Source: Bacillota bacterium (GTDB lineage: Bacteria > Bacillota > Sulfobacillia > JAJZYS01 > JAJYTV01). From it: a stretch of DNA of 64,000 bases. Below the pieces are notes generated by a model. That model had not been told where the DNA came from. It ran no database searches and saw nothing but the letters and a program-made list of their open reading frames with translations. Positions 35,038 through 43,272 of this stretch are shown here, piece after piece. The stretch lies in NCBI GenBank assembly GCA_021793645.1, contig JAJYSJ010000001.1, positions 186,001 through 250,000 of the forward strand, read 5' to 3'. The position numbers and the translations under genes are program-made. Within the stretch, counting starts at the first letter, position 1, and each line of letters starts with the position of its first letter.

Positions 35038-35155
35038 AGCGTCTGCCCCAGGCCAGCCGCGGCGCATGAACTCTCAGTCTGCCGCGCCGGGACCAGGTCT
35101 CGCTCGCCCAAGCCCCGGCCCTTCAGGAGCAGGAATGGCAGCTTTGCGTGATGCC

Positions 35156-35194
35156 GCAAAACAGCGCATCCGCCCTGCGGATGCGCTGTTTTGC
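35156..35194. terminator. Bidirectional terminator, 18-bp perfect stem
   Basis: 35156-35173 pairs perfectly with 35177-35194 around CCT. The ends are GCAAAA/TTTTGC, so both directions get a U-rich tail. It serves the serine operon and the two tRNA-Leu genes. Confidence 0.85.
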
Positions 35195-35198
35195 AAAA

Positions 35199-35283
35199 TG
35201 GTGTCGGGAGGGGGACTTGAACCCCCACGGATTTCTCCATACGCCCCTCAAACGTACGCGTCTGCCTGTTCCGCCATCCCGAC
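35199..35283 (-). tRNA. tRNA-Leu, anticodon GAG
   Basis: 85-nt class II tRNA with encoded CCA (35201-35199). The acceptor stem is GTCGGGA/TCCCGAC, the anticodon loop TTGAGGG gives GAG at positions 34-36, and it has a long variable arm and T arm GTTCAAGTCC. Only 5 nt separate it from the next tRNA. Confidence 0.93.
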
Positions 35284-35288
35284 AAGCC

Positions 35289-35375
35289 TGGTGCCGAAGG
35301 CGGGATTTGAACCCGCACGAGCATAAGCTCACGGCGCCCTGAACACCGCGTGTCTGCCAGTTCCACCACTTCGGC
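35289..35375 (-). tRNA. tRNA-Leu, anticodon CAG
   Basis: 87-nt class II tRNA with encoded CCA. Acceptor stem GCCGAAG/CTTCGGC, anticodon loop TTCAGGG (CAG), long variable arm, T arm GTTCAAATCC. Transcribed ahead of the GAG isoacceptor in one transcript. Confidence 0.93.
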
Positions 35376-35448
35376 GGCAACGGCTATGTTAGCACATGCC
35401 GCACAACGCGACAAGCGTCAACTGCGGGATGCTTTGGCCGCATCGGCC

Positions 35449-35997
35449 TCAGTGTGCACCAGGTGCCGCGCGGCCCGGATAAAGGAATTCATACCAGCGC
35501 GCGTAGCGCCGCACGCGCTCGACGAACGCTGCCGTTTCGGGATACGGGATCTTGCGGGTCGACTCGCCGGGACGCCAGATGCCTTGAGATATCCACTCGC
35601 GCACGGTCGCGTCGCCGCCGTTGTACGCGGCAACGGCCGCAGAATCGCTGTGGAACTCGCGTCGCAAGAGCGACAGATACTCCGCACCGACTGCGATGCT
35701 GTAGGACGGCCGAAGGAGCGCCTGTGCCTGGTCTGCCAGCGGCTGCTTCGTGAGGTACGCGGCGGTCTGGGGCAGGATCTGCAGCATGCCGATGGCGCCG
35801 CGCTGCGAGTGTGCCGTCGGATCGAAGCGGCTTTCGGCGCGCGCAACGGCAGCGAGCAGATACGGCGATACGCCGTACGTTCGGCCGGCCGACAGAAACG
35901 ACGTTTGATAGGGCCAGGGATAGAAGACGTTTCCGAGCCAGGGGACAAGCAAAGCGCAGATGGCCATGCCCGCGAGCCAGAGCTGACGCCGGCGCAC
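35449..35997 (-). CDS. Lytic transglycosylase, SLT domain, membrane anchored
   Basis: 182 residues. Residues 6-24 form a signal anchor. The SLT/lysozyme-like domain has the catalytic Glu in AVARAESRFDP, the GAIGMLQILP motif and AVAAYNGGDATV. It cleaves peptidoglycan glycan strands in the envelope, forming 1,6-anhydro ends. The GTG at 35997 has GGGGAGG upstream. It is 5 nt from the coaE stop, last gene of the polA-mutM-coaE run; this coaE neighbourhood is frequent in Bacillota. Confidence 0.93.
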   Translation of the reverse strand: MRRRQLWLAGMAICALLVPWLGNVFYPWPYQTSFLSAGRTYGVSPYLLAAVARAESRFDPTAHSQRGAIGMLQILPQTAAYLTKQPLADQAQALLRPSYSIAVGAEYLSLLRREFHSDSAAVAAYNGGDATVREWISQGIWRPGESTRKIPYPETAAFVERVRRYARWYEFLYPGRAAPGAH

Positions 35998-36002
35998 GGC
36001 GC

Positions 36003-36599
36003 TTACCTCCCCTGCACGTTTCGAAACAGCCGCACGACCTGTGCGCGCAGCTGCGCGATGTCTCCGGTGTTGTCGATCACGACGTCTGCGCGCCGCCGCT
36101 TTTCCTCGATCGGCATCTGGGCGCGGATGCGTGCCAGGGCTTCCGCCTCCGACAAGCTGTTTCTTTGCATCAGGCGCCGCATCTGCAGCTCCTCGGGCGC
36201 GTAGACGAGCCAGACTTGATCGACGGAATAGCGATCGCGCGCTTCCAGAAGCAGCGGCACGTCAAGGATCGCCACCGGCGCGCCTTCGCGCTCAAGCCTC
36301 GCGCAGGCCTCCTCCATCGCAGCCCGCACACGCGGGTGCACGATGCCGTTCAAGGTCTTGCGCATCGCCGCGTCGTGGAAGACGACGCGCGCGAGCTGCG
36401 GCCGGTCGAGGGAGCCGTCCGCCTGCACGAACTGCGGGCCGAGCAGCGCGGCAATCTCGGCAACGGCGGGCATGCCAGCCGACGTCACCTCGTGCGCCAC
36501 CTGATCCGCGTCGACAACGGAGGCGCCAAGCTCACGCAGAATGGACGCGACAGTGCTCTTGCCTGTCGCGATGCCGCCTGTCAGCCCGATCAGCCGCAT
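36003..36599 (-). CDS. coaE: Dephospho-CoA kinase
   Basis: 198 residues, last step of CoA synthesis. P-loop GGIATGKST (residues 8-16), the CoA-binding DADQVAHEV, VHPRVRAAMEEA and LLLEARDRYSVDQVWLVY are CoaE landmarks. The ATG at 36599 gives the normal N-terminus MRLIGLTGG; the only purine-rich stretch upstream (AAAGGGG) is about 13 nt away, so initiation may be weak or coupled to the small gene upstream. Confidence 0.95.
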   Translation of the reverse strand: MRLIGLTGGIATGKSTVASILRELGASVVDADQVAHEVTSAGMPAVAEIAALLGPQFVQADGSLDRPQLARVVFHDAAMRKTLNGIVHPRVRAAMEEACARLEREGAPVAILDVPLLLEARDRYSVDQVWLVYAPEELQMRRLMQRNSLSEAEALARIRAQMPIEEKRRRADVVIDNTGDIAQLRAQVVRLFRNVQGR

Positions 36600-36622
36600 G
36601 AAGACAGGACGCCCCTTTCCGG

Positions 36623-36811
36623 CTAGAGCCGCTCTCCCGTCAATTTGCTGAGAAACGCGTCCGGCAGGTCCTTTTCCGCACCGATCTCTAGAAACCAGCG
36701 GCCTTCGTGACGACGCAGCGCAAATTCCCCCGTCACCTTGCGGGCTTCGAGGCGTTCGAAGTCTTCGCGGGCCTGCTTCTCGTCTTCGTAGACGTAGGTG
36801 CAGTATTGGAT
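36623..36811 (-). CDS. Small uncharacterised protein between mutM and coaE
   Basis: About 62 residues after the likely start: YCTYVYEDEKQAREDFERLE, then TGEFALRRHEGRWFLEIGAE, a charged soluble protein with coherent codon use. The family is not recognised. The start is unresolved: AAGGGAG lies about 10 nt before an ATC (36811), while the only canonical start, GTG at 36904, would add 30 residues read out of frame across the MutM zinc finger. It overlaps the 3' tail of mutM by ~80 nt and ends 23 nt before coaE. Confidence 0.5.
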   Translation of the reverse strand: MQYCTYVYEDEKQAREDFERLEARKVTGEFALRRHEGRWFLEIGAEKDLPDAFLSKLTGERL

Positions 36812-37647
36812 AGGAACCCGTCTCCCTTCTGGCAGTTCGGACAGTAATGGGTGCCGCGACCGGCAACACGGGTCTTGGCGATCGGCTCGCCGCAGGTACG
36901 GCACGGGAGCCCCTCGCGTCGGTACACCCGCAGGAACTCCTGGAAGGCTCCGGGTTCACCTGAGCCGTCGCGGAAATCAAGGAACGTCGTACCGCGGTTC
37001 GCCAGCGCCTCCTGAAGAACCTCCCGCAGCGCAACTGCAATGCGGGCCCGGTCTTTGGAGGACAGGCTACCACATGTTGTCCTGGGGTGCACACGTGCAC
37101 GGTGCAGCGCCTCGTCTACGTAGATGTTGCCGAGGCCCGCTACCACTCGCTGGTCGAGCAGCAGCCCCTTCACGGCGAGCCGCTCGTGGCGTGCGCAGGC
37201 CGCCGCCAGCTGCTTCAGCGTCACGGCATCCGGCTCCGGTCCCAATTCCCGCAGACCCTGCGGCGCAGCGGGATCGTCCGGGCCTTCGAGCAGATGGAAG
37301 CCGCCAAAACGGCGCACGTCGCGAAAGCGGAGCTGCCGGCCGTCGTCGAGGTCCAGGACGAGGTGCGTGTGCGACAGCTTCTCCGCGTCAGGAGCGCTCA
37401 GCCAGAGGCGGCCGGTCATGCGCAGGTGCGCAACCAGAACCCTGTCTTCGACCTCGAGGAGAAGGTACTTGCCTCGCCGCCCGATGTCGGTAAGGCGCTT
37501 TCCTTGGAGGCCCGCGACGAACGCACCGATCGAAGGGTGTCGCACCACATCGCCGTGCAGCACGGCGATGTGCACGATGCGCCGCCCAACGAGGCCGCCT
37601 TCGATCAGCGTGCGCCGGACGGTCTCCACCTCTGGGAGCTCAGGCAT
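36733..37647 (-). CDS. mutM: Formamidopyrimidine-DNA glycosylase
   Basis: 304 residues, bifunctional glycosylase/AP lyase removing 8-oxoguanine. PELPEVETVRRTL carries the catalytic N-terminal Pro and Glu. The helix-two-turn-helix segment has AGLGNIYVDEAL and the C-terminal zinc finger is C-x2-C (CRTCGEP) and CPNCQKG. About 29 Ser/Thr/Lys-rich residues extend beyond the finger, longer than usual, and overlap the next small gene. The ATG at 37647 overlaps the polA end by 8 nt, so expression is coupled to polA. Confidence 0.96.
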   Translation of the reverse strand: MPELPEVETVRRTLIEGGLVGRRIVHIAVLHGDVVRHPSIGAFVAGLQGKRLTDIGRRGKYLLLEVEDRVLVAHLRMTGRLWLSAPDAEKLSHTHLVLDLDDGRQLRFRDVRRFGGFHLLEGPDDPAAPQGLRELGPEPDAVTLKQLAAACARHERLAVKGLLLDQRVVAGLGNIYVDEALHRARVHPRTTCGSLSSKDRARIAVALREVLQEALANRGTTFLDFRDGSGEPGAFQEFLRVYRREGLPCRTCGEPIAKTRVAGRGTHYCPNCQKGDGFLSNTAPTSTKTRSRPAKTSNASKPAR

Positions 37648-40165
37648 CGGATAGCGCCTCGACGTCATACCAGTTCGCACCGGACTTCAGGTCCACTTGC
37701 AGCGGCACCCTCATCTGCGCCGCCCCCTCCATGCCCGAGCGCACGATCGGCGCGAGATCGCGCACGAGGGTCCGCGGCACTTCGAAGATCAATTCGTCGT
37801 GCACCTGCAAAAGCAGGTGCGTCCCCGCAGGCAGCGTGGCGTCCTCCCCTGCGATGCGCACCATTGCGCGCTTGATGAGGTCCGCTGCCGTGCCTTGGAT
37901 CGGCGTGTTCATCGCCGTTCGCTCGGCAAAGCTGCGCTGCTGGTGGTTGCGGCTGCGAATGTCCGGCAGGTAGCGTCGGCGACCGAACATCGTCGTGACG
38001 TAGCCGAGTTCCTTCGCCTGCTCGACCGCCTTGTCCAGGTACTCCTTTACTCGGGCGTAGCGCGCGAAGTAACGCCGGATGAACTCGGCCGCCTCCGGGC
38101 GGCTCACTCCCGTGTCACGGGCCAGTCCGAAATCCGAGATACCGTAGACAATGCCGAAGTTGACTGCCTTCGCCTGGCGGCGCTGGTCGGACGTCACCTC
38201 GGCCAGCGGCACGGAGAATACCTCCGCTGCCGTACGGCGGTGGACGTCTTCTCCCTGCACGAATGCATCGATCAGCGTTTCGTCGCCGGAGAGGTGTGCG
38301 AGAATGCGCAGCTCGATCTGCGAGTAGTCGGCCGCAAGGAAAACCATCTCCGGACTGGAGGGGGTGAATGCCCGTCGCACCTGGCGGCCGAGTTCGAAGC
38401 GCACCGGGATGTTCTGCAGGTTCGGATCGGCGCTCGAGAGTCTGCCGGTGGCCGTGAGTGTCTGCTGGAAGGTCGTGTGGATGCGTGAGGTCTCCTCGTC
38501 CACGAGCGGCAGGAGGCCGTCGACATACGTCCCGATCAGTTTCACCATCTGCCGGTGGTCGAGGATCATCTGCACGACGGGATGCTTGGCGGCGAGCTGC
38601 TCGAGCACCTCGGCGTCGGTTGAGGGACCGGTCTTCGTCTTCTTGAGCACGGGAAGCTGCAGTTTGCCGAACAGGAGATCCCTCAGCTGCGGCGTCGAGT
38701 TCAGGTTGAATTCGTAGCCTGCGAGCGCATGCACCTCGGCCTGGATGCGCTCGATCGCAAAACGCAGGTCGTTTCCGTAGTTCGTCAGCGCCTGCCGGTC
38801 GACGCGCACGCCCTGACGCTCCATTGCGTAGAGCACAGGGACGAGCGGCGCCTCGATCTCTTCGTAGAGCGCCGCAAGTCCATGGCGCGCAAGCTCCTCC
38901 GGCAGGAGCTGGGCGAGCCGGAAGGTTGCTGCAGCGCGCGCTGGTGCGGCCTCTGCTTCCCCGGCAGCTTCCTGGAAGAGCGCCGCCAGGAGTTCGGTGG
39001 CCTCGTGCATGCCGAACTGCGGATTGACGAGGTAGCCCGCTATCTGGGTGTCGAAGGCCGAGCCGGGCCTGGGCAGCCCATGGCGCTCGAGCGCGTGCAA
39101 AAGGCGCTTCAGTCCGTGGACCAGGACCGTTCCGCCTTGCAGGGCCTCCAGCACCCTGGCATCGTCCCACGGCACCGAGATCGCTCGGCCCGGCCCGTCG
39201 CTCAAGGCGACTCCGTCGTCAACGAAGGCTATCGCGACGCGATCGCCCCCGTCGTAGACCTCTTCGAGCGCCGGTGCCTGGGGAATCGCCACCGCCGCCA
39301 CTTCTTCCTGCGGCAGGCGAGCCAGGAGCCCACGGAAGCCGAGTTCCTGCATGCGGGCGCGTGCGGCTGGCGAGACGGTCGAAGGAGACCAGGCGAGTCC
39401 GTCGAGTTCGACGCCGAAATCCACGTCGCAGGCGATGGTCGCCAGCTGCTTCGAAAAGGCCGCTTGCTCGCGGTGCGTCAGCAGCAGGTCGCGGATGCGG
39501 GGCGGTGTGACGCGGTCTAGATCTTCGAAGAGCTGCTCGAGCGTCGGAGCGATCTGCAGCAGGCGCACAGCCGTCTTCTCCCCGATCCCAGGCACGCCGG
39601 GAATGCCGTCCGAAGCGTCTCCCATGAGGCCTTTCCAGTCCGGCACCTGCGCGGGGGAGATGCCGAAGTCTGCCTGCACCTCCGCCGGGTCGTAGCGCTT
39701 GGTGCGATCGAGCGCGCGCATCAGCACGATTTCACAGTCGCCGCCGACGAGCTGCAGCAGGTCGCGATCCCCGGAAATGACAGTCACCGGAATGTCCTTC
39801 TGAAAGCGCGCGGCGAGGGTCCCGAGGACATCGTCGGCTTCAAACCCCGGCACCCCGATCACCTTCAGGCCCATCGCCGAAAACACTTCCTCGGCCAGAG
39901 GAAACTGGCGCACGAGGTCGGGATCGGGCTCCTTGCGGTGCGCCTTGTAGCGCTCGAACTGCGCGTGGCGAAACGTTCCGCCCGGTCGGTCGAACGCGAT
40001 CGCCACATGCGTCGGGCGGTAAGCCTCGTACCACTTGAAAAATGTCAAAAGAAAGCCGTAAACAGCTCCGGTCGGGGTGCCGTCCGCCGCCGTCAGCGGC
40101 GGCAGTGCGTGGTACGCCCGGTTGAGCAGGCTCATGCCGTCGATCGCAAGCAGCCGATCCGCCAA
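37640..40165 (-). CDS. polA: DNA polymerase I
   Basis: 841 residues. Residues ~1-290 are the 5'-nuclease domain (AFDRPGGTFRHA, GDRDLLQLV, GVPGIGEKTA). Residues ~300-460 correspond to the 3'-5' exonuclease fold, but the DxE catalytic motif is not present (IAFVDDGVALSD), so proofreading is probably lost as in Taq and Bst polymerases. The polymerase domain has motif A DYSQIELRILAHLSGDE, motif B RRQAKAVNFGIVYG and motif C QVHDELIFEVP. The TTG at 40165 gives the standard LADRLLAIDGMSLL N-terminus with AAAGGGG upstream. Confidence 0.97.
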   Translation of the reverse strand: MADRLLAIDGMSLLNRAYHALPPLTAADGTPTGAVYGFLLTFFKWYEAYRPTHVAIAFDRPGGTFRHAQFERYKAHRKEPDPDLVRQFPLAEEVFSAMGLKVIGVPGFEADDVLGTLAARFQKDIPVTVISGDRDLLQLVGGDCEIVLMRALDRTKRYDPAEVQADFGISPAQVPDWKGLMGDASDGIPGVPGIGEKTAVRLLQIAPTLEQLFEDLDRVTPPRIRDLLLTHREQAAFSKQLATIACDVDFGVELDGLAWSPSTVSPAARARMQELGFRGLLARLPQEEVAAVAIPQAPALEEVYDGGDRVAIAFVDDGVALSDGPGRAISVPWDDARVLEALQGGTVLVHGLKRLLHALERHGLPRPGSAFDTQIAGYLVNPQFGMHEATELLAALFQEAAGEAEAAPARAAATFRLAQLLPEELARHGLAALYEEIEAPLVPVLYAMERQGVRVDRQALTNYGNDLRFAIERIQAEVHALAGYEFNLNSTPQLRDLLFGKLQLPVLKKTKTGPSTDAEVLEQLAAKHPVVQMILDHRQMVKLIGTYVDGLLPLVDEETSRIHTTFQQTLTATGRLSSADPNLQNIPVRFELGRQVRRAFTPSSPEMVFLAADYSQIELRILAHLSGDETLIDAFVQGEDVHRRTAAEVFSVPLAEVTSDQRRQAKAVNFGIVYGISDFGLARDTGVSRPEAAEFIRRYFARYARVKEYLDKAVEQAKELGYVTTMFGRRRYLPDIRSRNHQQRSFAERTAMNTPIQGTAADLIKRAMVRIAGEDATLPAGTHLLLQVHDELIFEVPRTLVRDLAPIVRSGMEGAAQMRVPLQVDLKSGANWYDVEALSDA

Positions 40166-40262
40166 GTGGCGCAGCCCCTTTCCCAGCCCGCATTCATGTC
40201 GTGCGTCCAGTGGCGCAATACGGCGGAGGGGGCTCGTCCCCTCCGCCGCCAAAGTGAAAAAC

Positions 40263-40347
<85 letters not shown>

Positions 40348-40399
40348 GCGTCTGTTGTCACTATAGCATGCGCTGACGCATCGCGCACAGCAACGCTGT

Positions 40400-40429
40400 T
40401 TGGCAGAGACTGCCGCGTTTCGCTATGCT
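40400..40429 (+). promoter_or_regulatory. SigA-type promoter
   Basis: TTGGCA (40400-40405), an 18-bp spacer and TATGCT (40424-40429), placed 32 nt before the TTG start of the gene at 40461. Confidence 0.5.
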
Positions 40430-40460
40430 ATCAGCATGTCCTGCGAAGGTGCGTGATTCA

Positions 40461-41159
40461 TTGACGCCCCAGTTCACCGTTGGCCACGCCCACGGTTTTG
40501 CGCCGTGGGGCTTCCTGCTTCCACCGTCGGGAGTTGCCTCGGGCGTTCCCGTGTTCGCGCAGGCGGATGTCCATGTTCGCGTTCAGCCATCGGGCGGCCC
40601 GCCAGGCGCCTGGTCGGCCCAGGGTTCGCGCGAGGCCGCGCAGGGCGCAGCCTACTACCTCCAGCGCCGCAACTGGTCGGCGTCCTTGCGCGCAACACTG
40701 CACTGTCCTGTGCCGCGCAAACTCTACGCCGCACGCGCTGCACTGCTACTGGGAGCGGTCGCCGCAGCCCGCGCCGGAGGCTACGACCCCTCGCGCGACG
40801 ACCTCGCGGACTGGGCGGTCGACCTGCGACTGGGCTGGGACCCTGCGTCGCCCCCCGGCGCCTTGCTCGGCGCCTGGCTCCTGTCGACAACCCCGCAGCC
40901 TGACGCCGTCTGGCAAAGCGACGATGATCCGCGGCTCGACGTGCGGGCCGGGCGGACCTGCGCTGCGCTCCTGGAGGCGGTTCCAGCCCTGCACTCGACG
41001 TGGGAGATCGCACAGGCGCATGGCGCGCGGGGCCTGGCCTTCGATCCGCTGTATGGCCACCTGGCCGTCGTCTTCGAAGGCGGGAACGCGCCGCCCGCGC
41101 CGTTGGAACTGAAGGATGCACAGCGCGGTCGGGTCGGCCTCGGCTTCGCCTGGTCCTAA
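40461..41159 (+). CDS. Uncharacterised protein
   Basis: 232 residues if TTG at 40461 (AAGGTG 9-11 nt upstream) is used. No signal or membrane segment. The N-terminal FTVGHAHGFAPWGFLLPPSG is faintly like the start of GHMP-kinase-type proteins, but the ATP motif is not visible and I do not assign it. The remainder is Ala/Leu/Arg-rich with WAVDLRLGWDPASPPGALLG and AFDPLYGHLAVVFEGGN. Codon pattern and promoter support a real gene. The frameshifted nucleotidyltransferase begins 3 nt after its stop. Confidence 0.55.
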   Translation: MTPQFTVGHAHGFAPWGFLLPPSGVASGVPVFAQADVHVRVQPSGGPPGAWSAQGSREAAQGAAYYLQRRNWSASLRATLHCPVPRKLYAARAALLLGAVAAARAGGYDPSRDDLADWAVDLRLGWDPASPPGALLGAWLLSTTPQPDAVWQSDDDPRLDVRAGRTCAALLEAVPALHSTWEIAQAHGARGLAFDPLYGHLAVVFEGGNAPPAPLELKDAQRGRVGLGFAWS

Positions 41160-41162
41160 GCC

Positions 41163-41745
41163 ATGTTCGCCGACAACTTCGCGCAGCTTGCGCCCGTGCT
41201 CGGCTGGATGTCCGGGTACGAGCCTCCGTGGTTCGTTGCTGGCGACTGGGCGCTCGACCTCGCGGCAGACCGCAGCGCGTACACGACATCGACCTCACGG
41301 TGGCGCGTGCAGATCTCGGGGCGCTGCTTTTCCACCTGCGCTCCTGGGACCCTCGGGTCGCGGTTCCGGACAAGGGTGCCCCTGTGTCCTGCAGTTCCCC
41401 GCAAGACGCGGCGCCACCGCGCCACGAGCTGCATTTCTCCAGGCAAGCGGTGCGTTTCGAAGCGCTCCTCGCCGAGCGAGAAGAGGATCACATCGTCTTC
41501 TCGCGCGACAAAAGAATCCGCCTTGCGTACCAAGACTTCGCGCGCCGCGGCCCACACGGCTTGCCATACGTCGCACCGCACTGGCAGCTTCTATACAAAG
41601 CCAAGCAAGCACGGCCCAAAGATGATGAGGACTTTCGGCGGAGTGCACCCGGGCCGTCGTCCGCCGAGCGCAGCTGGCTGATGGCGGGCTCTCGCTGCAC
41701 CTGCCCGCGAGCCATTGGCTCGGGACCCTTCGCGCCCTCACCTGA
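41163..41745 (+). pseudogene. Aminoglycoside nucleotidyltransferase-like gene broken by two frameshifts
   Basis: Three frames together spell one ANT(2'')-like protein. Frame 1 gives LGWMSGYEPPWFVAGDWALD. After about 41280, a second frame gives HDIDLTVARADLGALLFHL, ELHFSRQAVRFEALLAERE, HIVFSRDKRIRL and LLYKAKQARPKDDEDF. Near 41680, a third frame gives GGLSLHLPASHWLGTLRALT and the stop. Each junction needs one missing base. The GD in place of GG before WALD and the split DID site mean no active enzyme. It would have been an O-adenylyltransferase fold protein, possibly antibiotic resistance. Confidence 0.78.
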
Positions 41746-41772
41746 ACGCGAGCGCCGGACCATGCGGTATCG

Positions 41773-43272
41773 TCAGCCGTTGATGATCCTGCCATACAGG
41801 TCTTCTCCGAAGCTGGTGGCCAGCGGCCCGCCGGGTACGATCTTGAAGGTACGTGTCCCGTCCGGTAGCCTCTCGGCCCGAAGGAACATGCTGTCGGGCC
41901 GTGATGCCTCGTGCCAATCGCGAGCGAATTCATACAAGTGCGTAACGAAGAATACCATGACCCGCTTTTCCGCCAGAGCAGATACGATTTGCCTCGCAAT
42001 CTCCGAACCTTCCCTCTCGTTCGTCGAAGACAGCGACTCGTTAAGTAAGAGCATGGAGTTTGAATTCAACCGACTAGTAATGTCGTGCAGCCGGCTAAGT
42101 TCCTCATCCAACTTGCCGCTTTGCATAGACTGGTCTTCTTCACGCCTAAAGTGCGTGAACACTCCCTCACTTACGTTTGCAGCGAAGGATTCGGCGGCGA
42201 TGAACATGCCTGCCTGCATCATCAACTGCGCCTGACCAATGCTTCTGAGGAACGTCGATTTACCCCCGCGATTGGCACCGGTGACGACGACCACACACCG
42301 GTCACCGAAGTCGGCATCGCTTCCGACGATCTTGTCTTCCTGCTGCAGCGCCAGGGACACATCGTACAGTCCGGAGAAGGCGCGTCTCCGCTCCGTACGG
42401 GGCGAGGGGGCAGGTAGGCACGTGGGTAGGCCCTTCGCCGCAAGCCGATCCCGCAACCGCAGGCATCCGATGTAGAACGCCAATTCTGTCTGCAAAGCAT
42501 TGAGGAAACCAAGAATGTGATCGTTGGACTGTGCGAGTGCGTTGGCCACGAGGTTCACACCCCTGTCCTTCAAGAGGGACAATGCCCGGTGGCCGCTCTC
42601 GTCCCTCTCAGCAACCTTGAAGCTGTATACTCCCGCCTTCCGCGCCATGAGCCGTTGCATCCAGCCGCTGCGCTGAGGCGGGTGCGCGCGCAGTACGTAC
42701 CCAGTTCCCTTGTTCCCCACCCCCAGCGCGCCACTCAGCAACACGCCGCCGCGAAACGCCAGCTCGTTTCTGTGCCGTTGCACGTCGGAGAAGAACTCGT
42801 CGTCCAATTCCTTCTCCAGCGTCGAGAAGAGATTTCTGAAGCCCTCCGACCTGAAGATCTCGCCCTGTGCCTCGCCAATGGCACGCAGCCGCCTCAGCGT
42901 AACGCTGAGCGAGCCGACAATTGTAAGGGCGCTATATAGGATCGAATTTGGAGAGCGGTTGAAGATAGTGAAAGGTGCCAGCCGCTTGACATCTCTGAGC
43001 CCTTCGCCAGCGCATTCGAAGATCTCCATGACAACACGCGGGTTAGCGAGACAGTCTTTGAGGATGTCCTGGCGATATAAGATCGTTGCGACGTCTCCCG
43101 CGATGCTGGAAAGTACACCCTTCCGGACCACGTCTAGAAAGAGGGCATCCCCGTCCGCCATCGCACCGAACACCGCGTCCAAGCCGAGATCATCCACGAG
43201 AGCCTGCGCATGATCCGGAAGCCCCGCGTTCAGTGCAGCGTCGCGATCCGAATACAGGAGGTGTACTTTCAA
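41773..43272 (-). CDS. MutS-type ATPase paralogue B
   Basis: 499 residues. The C-terminal half is a MutS domain V ATPase: Walker A VVVTGANRGGKSTFLRSIGQ, FTHFRREED, a Walker-B-like LLLNESLSSTNEREGSEIA (Asn where MutS has Asp of DE) and FVTHLYEFARD. The N-terminal half is helical (lever/clamp-like); no mismatch-binding domain I is present. The TTG start at 43272 overlaps the stop of paralogue A. Codon use is more AT-rich than its neighbours, suggesting transfer. It probably works as a heteromer with A. Confidence 0.83.
   Translation of the reverse strand: MKVHLLYSDRDAALNAGLPDHAQALVDDLGLDAVFGAMADGDALFLDVVRKGVLSSIAGDVATILYRQDILKDCLANPRVVMEIFECAGEGLRDVKRLAPFTIFNRSPNSILYSALTIVGSLSVTLRRLRAIGEAQGEIFRSEGFRNLFSTLEKELDDEFFSDVQRHRNELAFRGGVLLSGALGVGNKGTGYVLRAHPPQRSGWMQRLMARKAGVYSFKVAERDESGHRALSLLKDRGVNLVANALAQSNDHILGFLNALQTELAFYIGCLRLRDRLAAKGLPTCLPAPSPRTERRRAFSGLYDVSLALQQEDKIVGSDADFGDRCVVVVTGANRGGKSTFLRSIGQAQLMMQAGMFIAAESFAANVSEGVFTHFRREEDQSMQSGKLDEELSRLHDITSRLNSNSMLLLNESLSSTNEREGSEIARQIVSALAEKRVMVFFVTHLYEFARDWHEASRPDSMFLRAERLPDGTRTFKIVPGGPLATSFGEDLYGRIING

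Noticed and set aside
40474-41373. 299-codon minus-strand frame opposite the gene at 40461
   Set aside because: Strongly Arg/Ser-rich with no start signal, while the plus-strand frame has a promoter and ribosome binding site.
41000-42235. Continuous plus-strand frame linking the nucleotidyltransferase-like stretch with sequence antisense to the MutS-type gene
   Set aside because: Only the middle part is meaningful; the start is a shadow of the gene at 40461 and the end is antisense to the MutS-type gene. It is better explained by two frameshifts in a nucleotidyltransferase.
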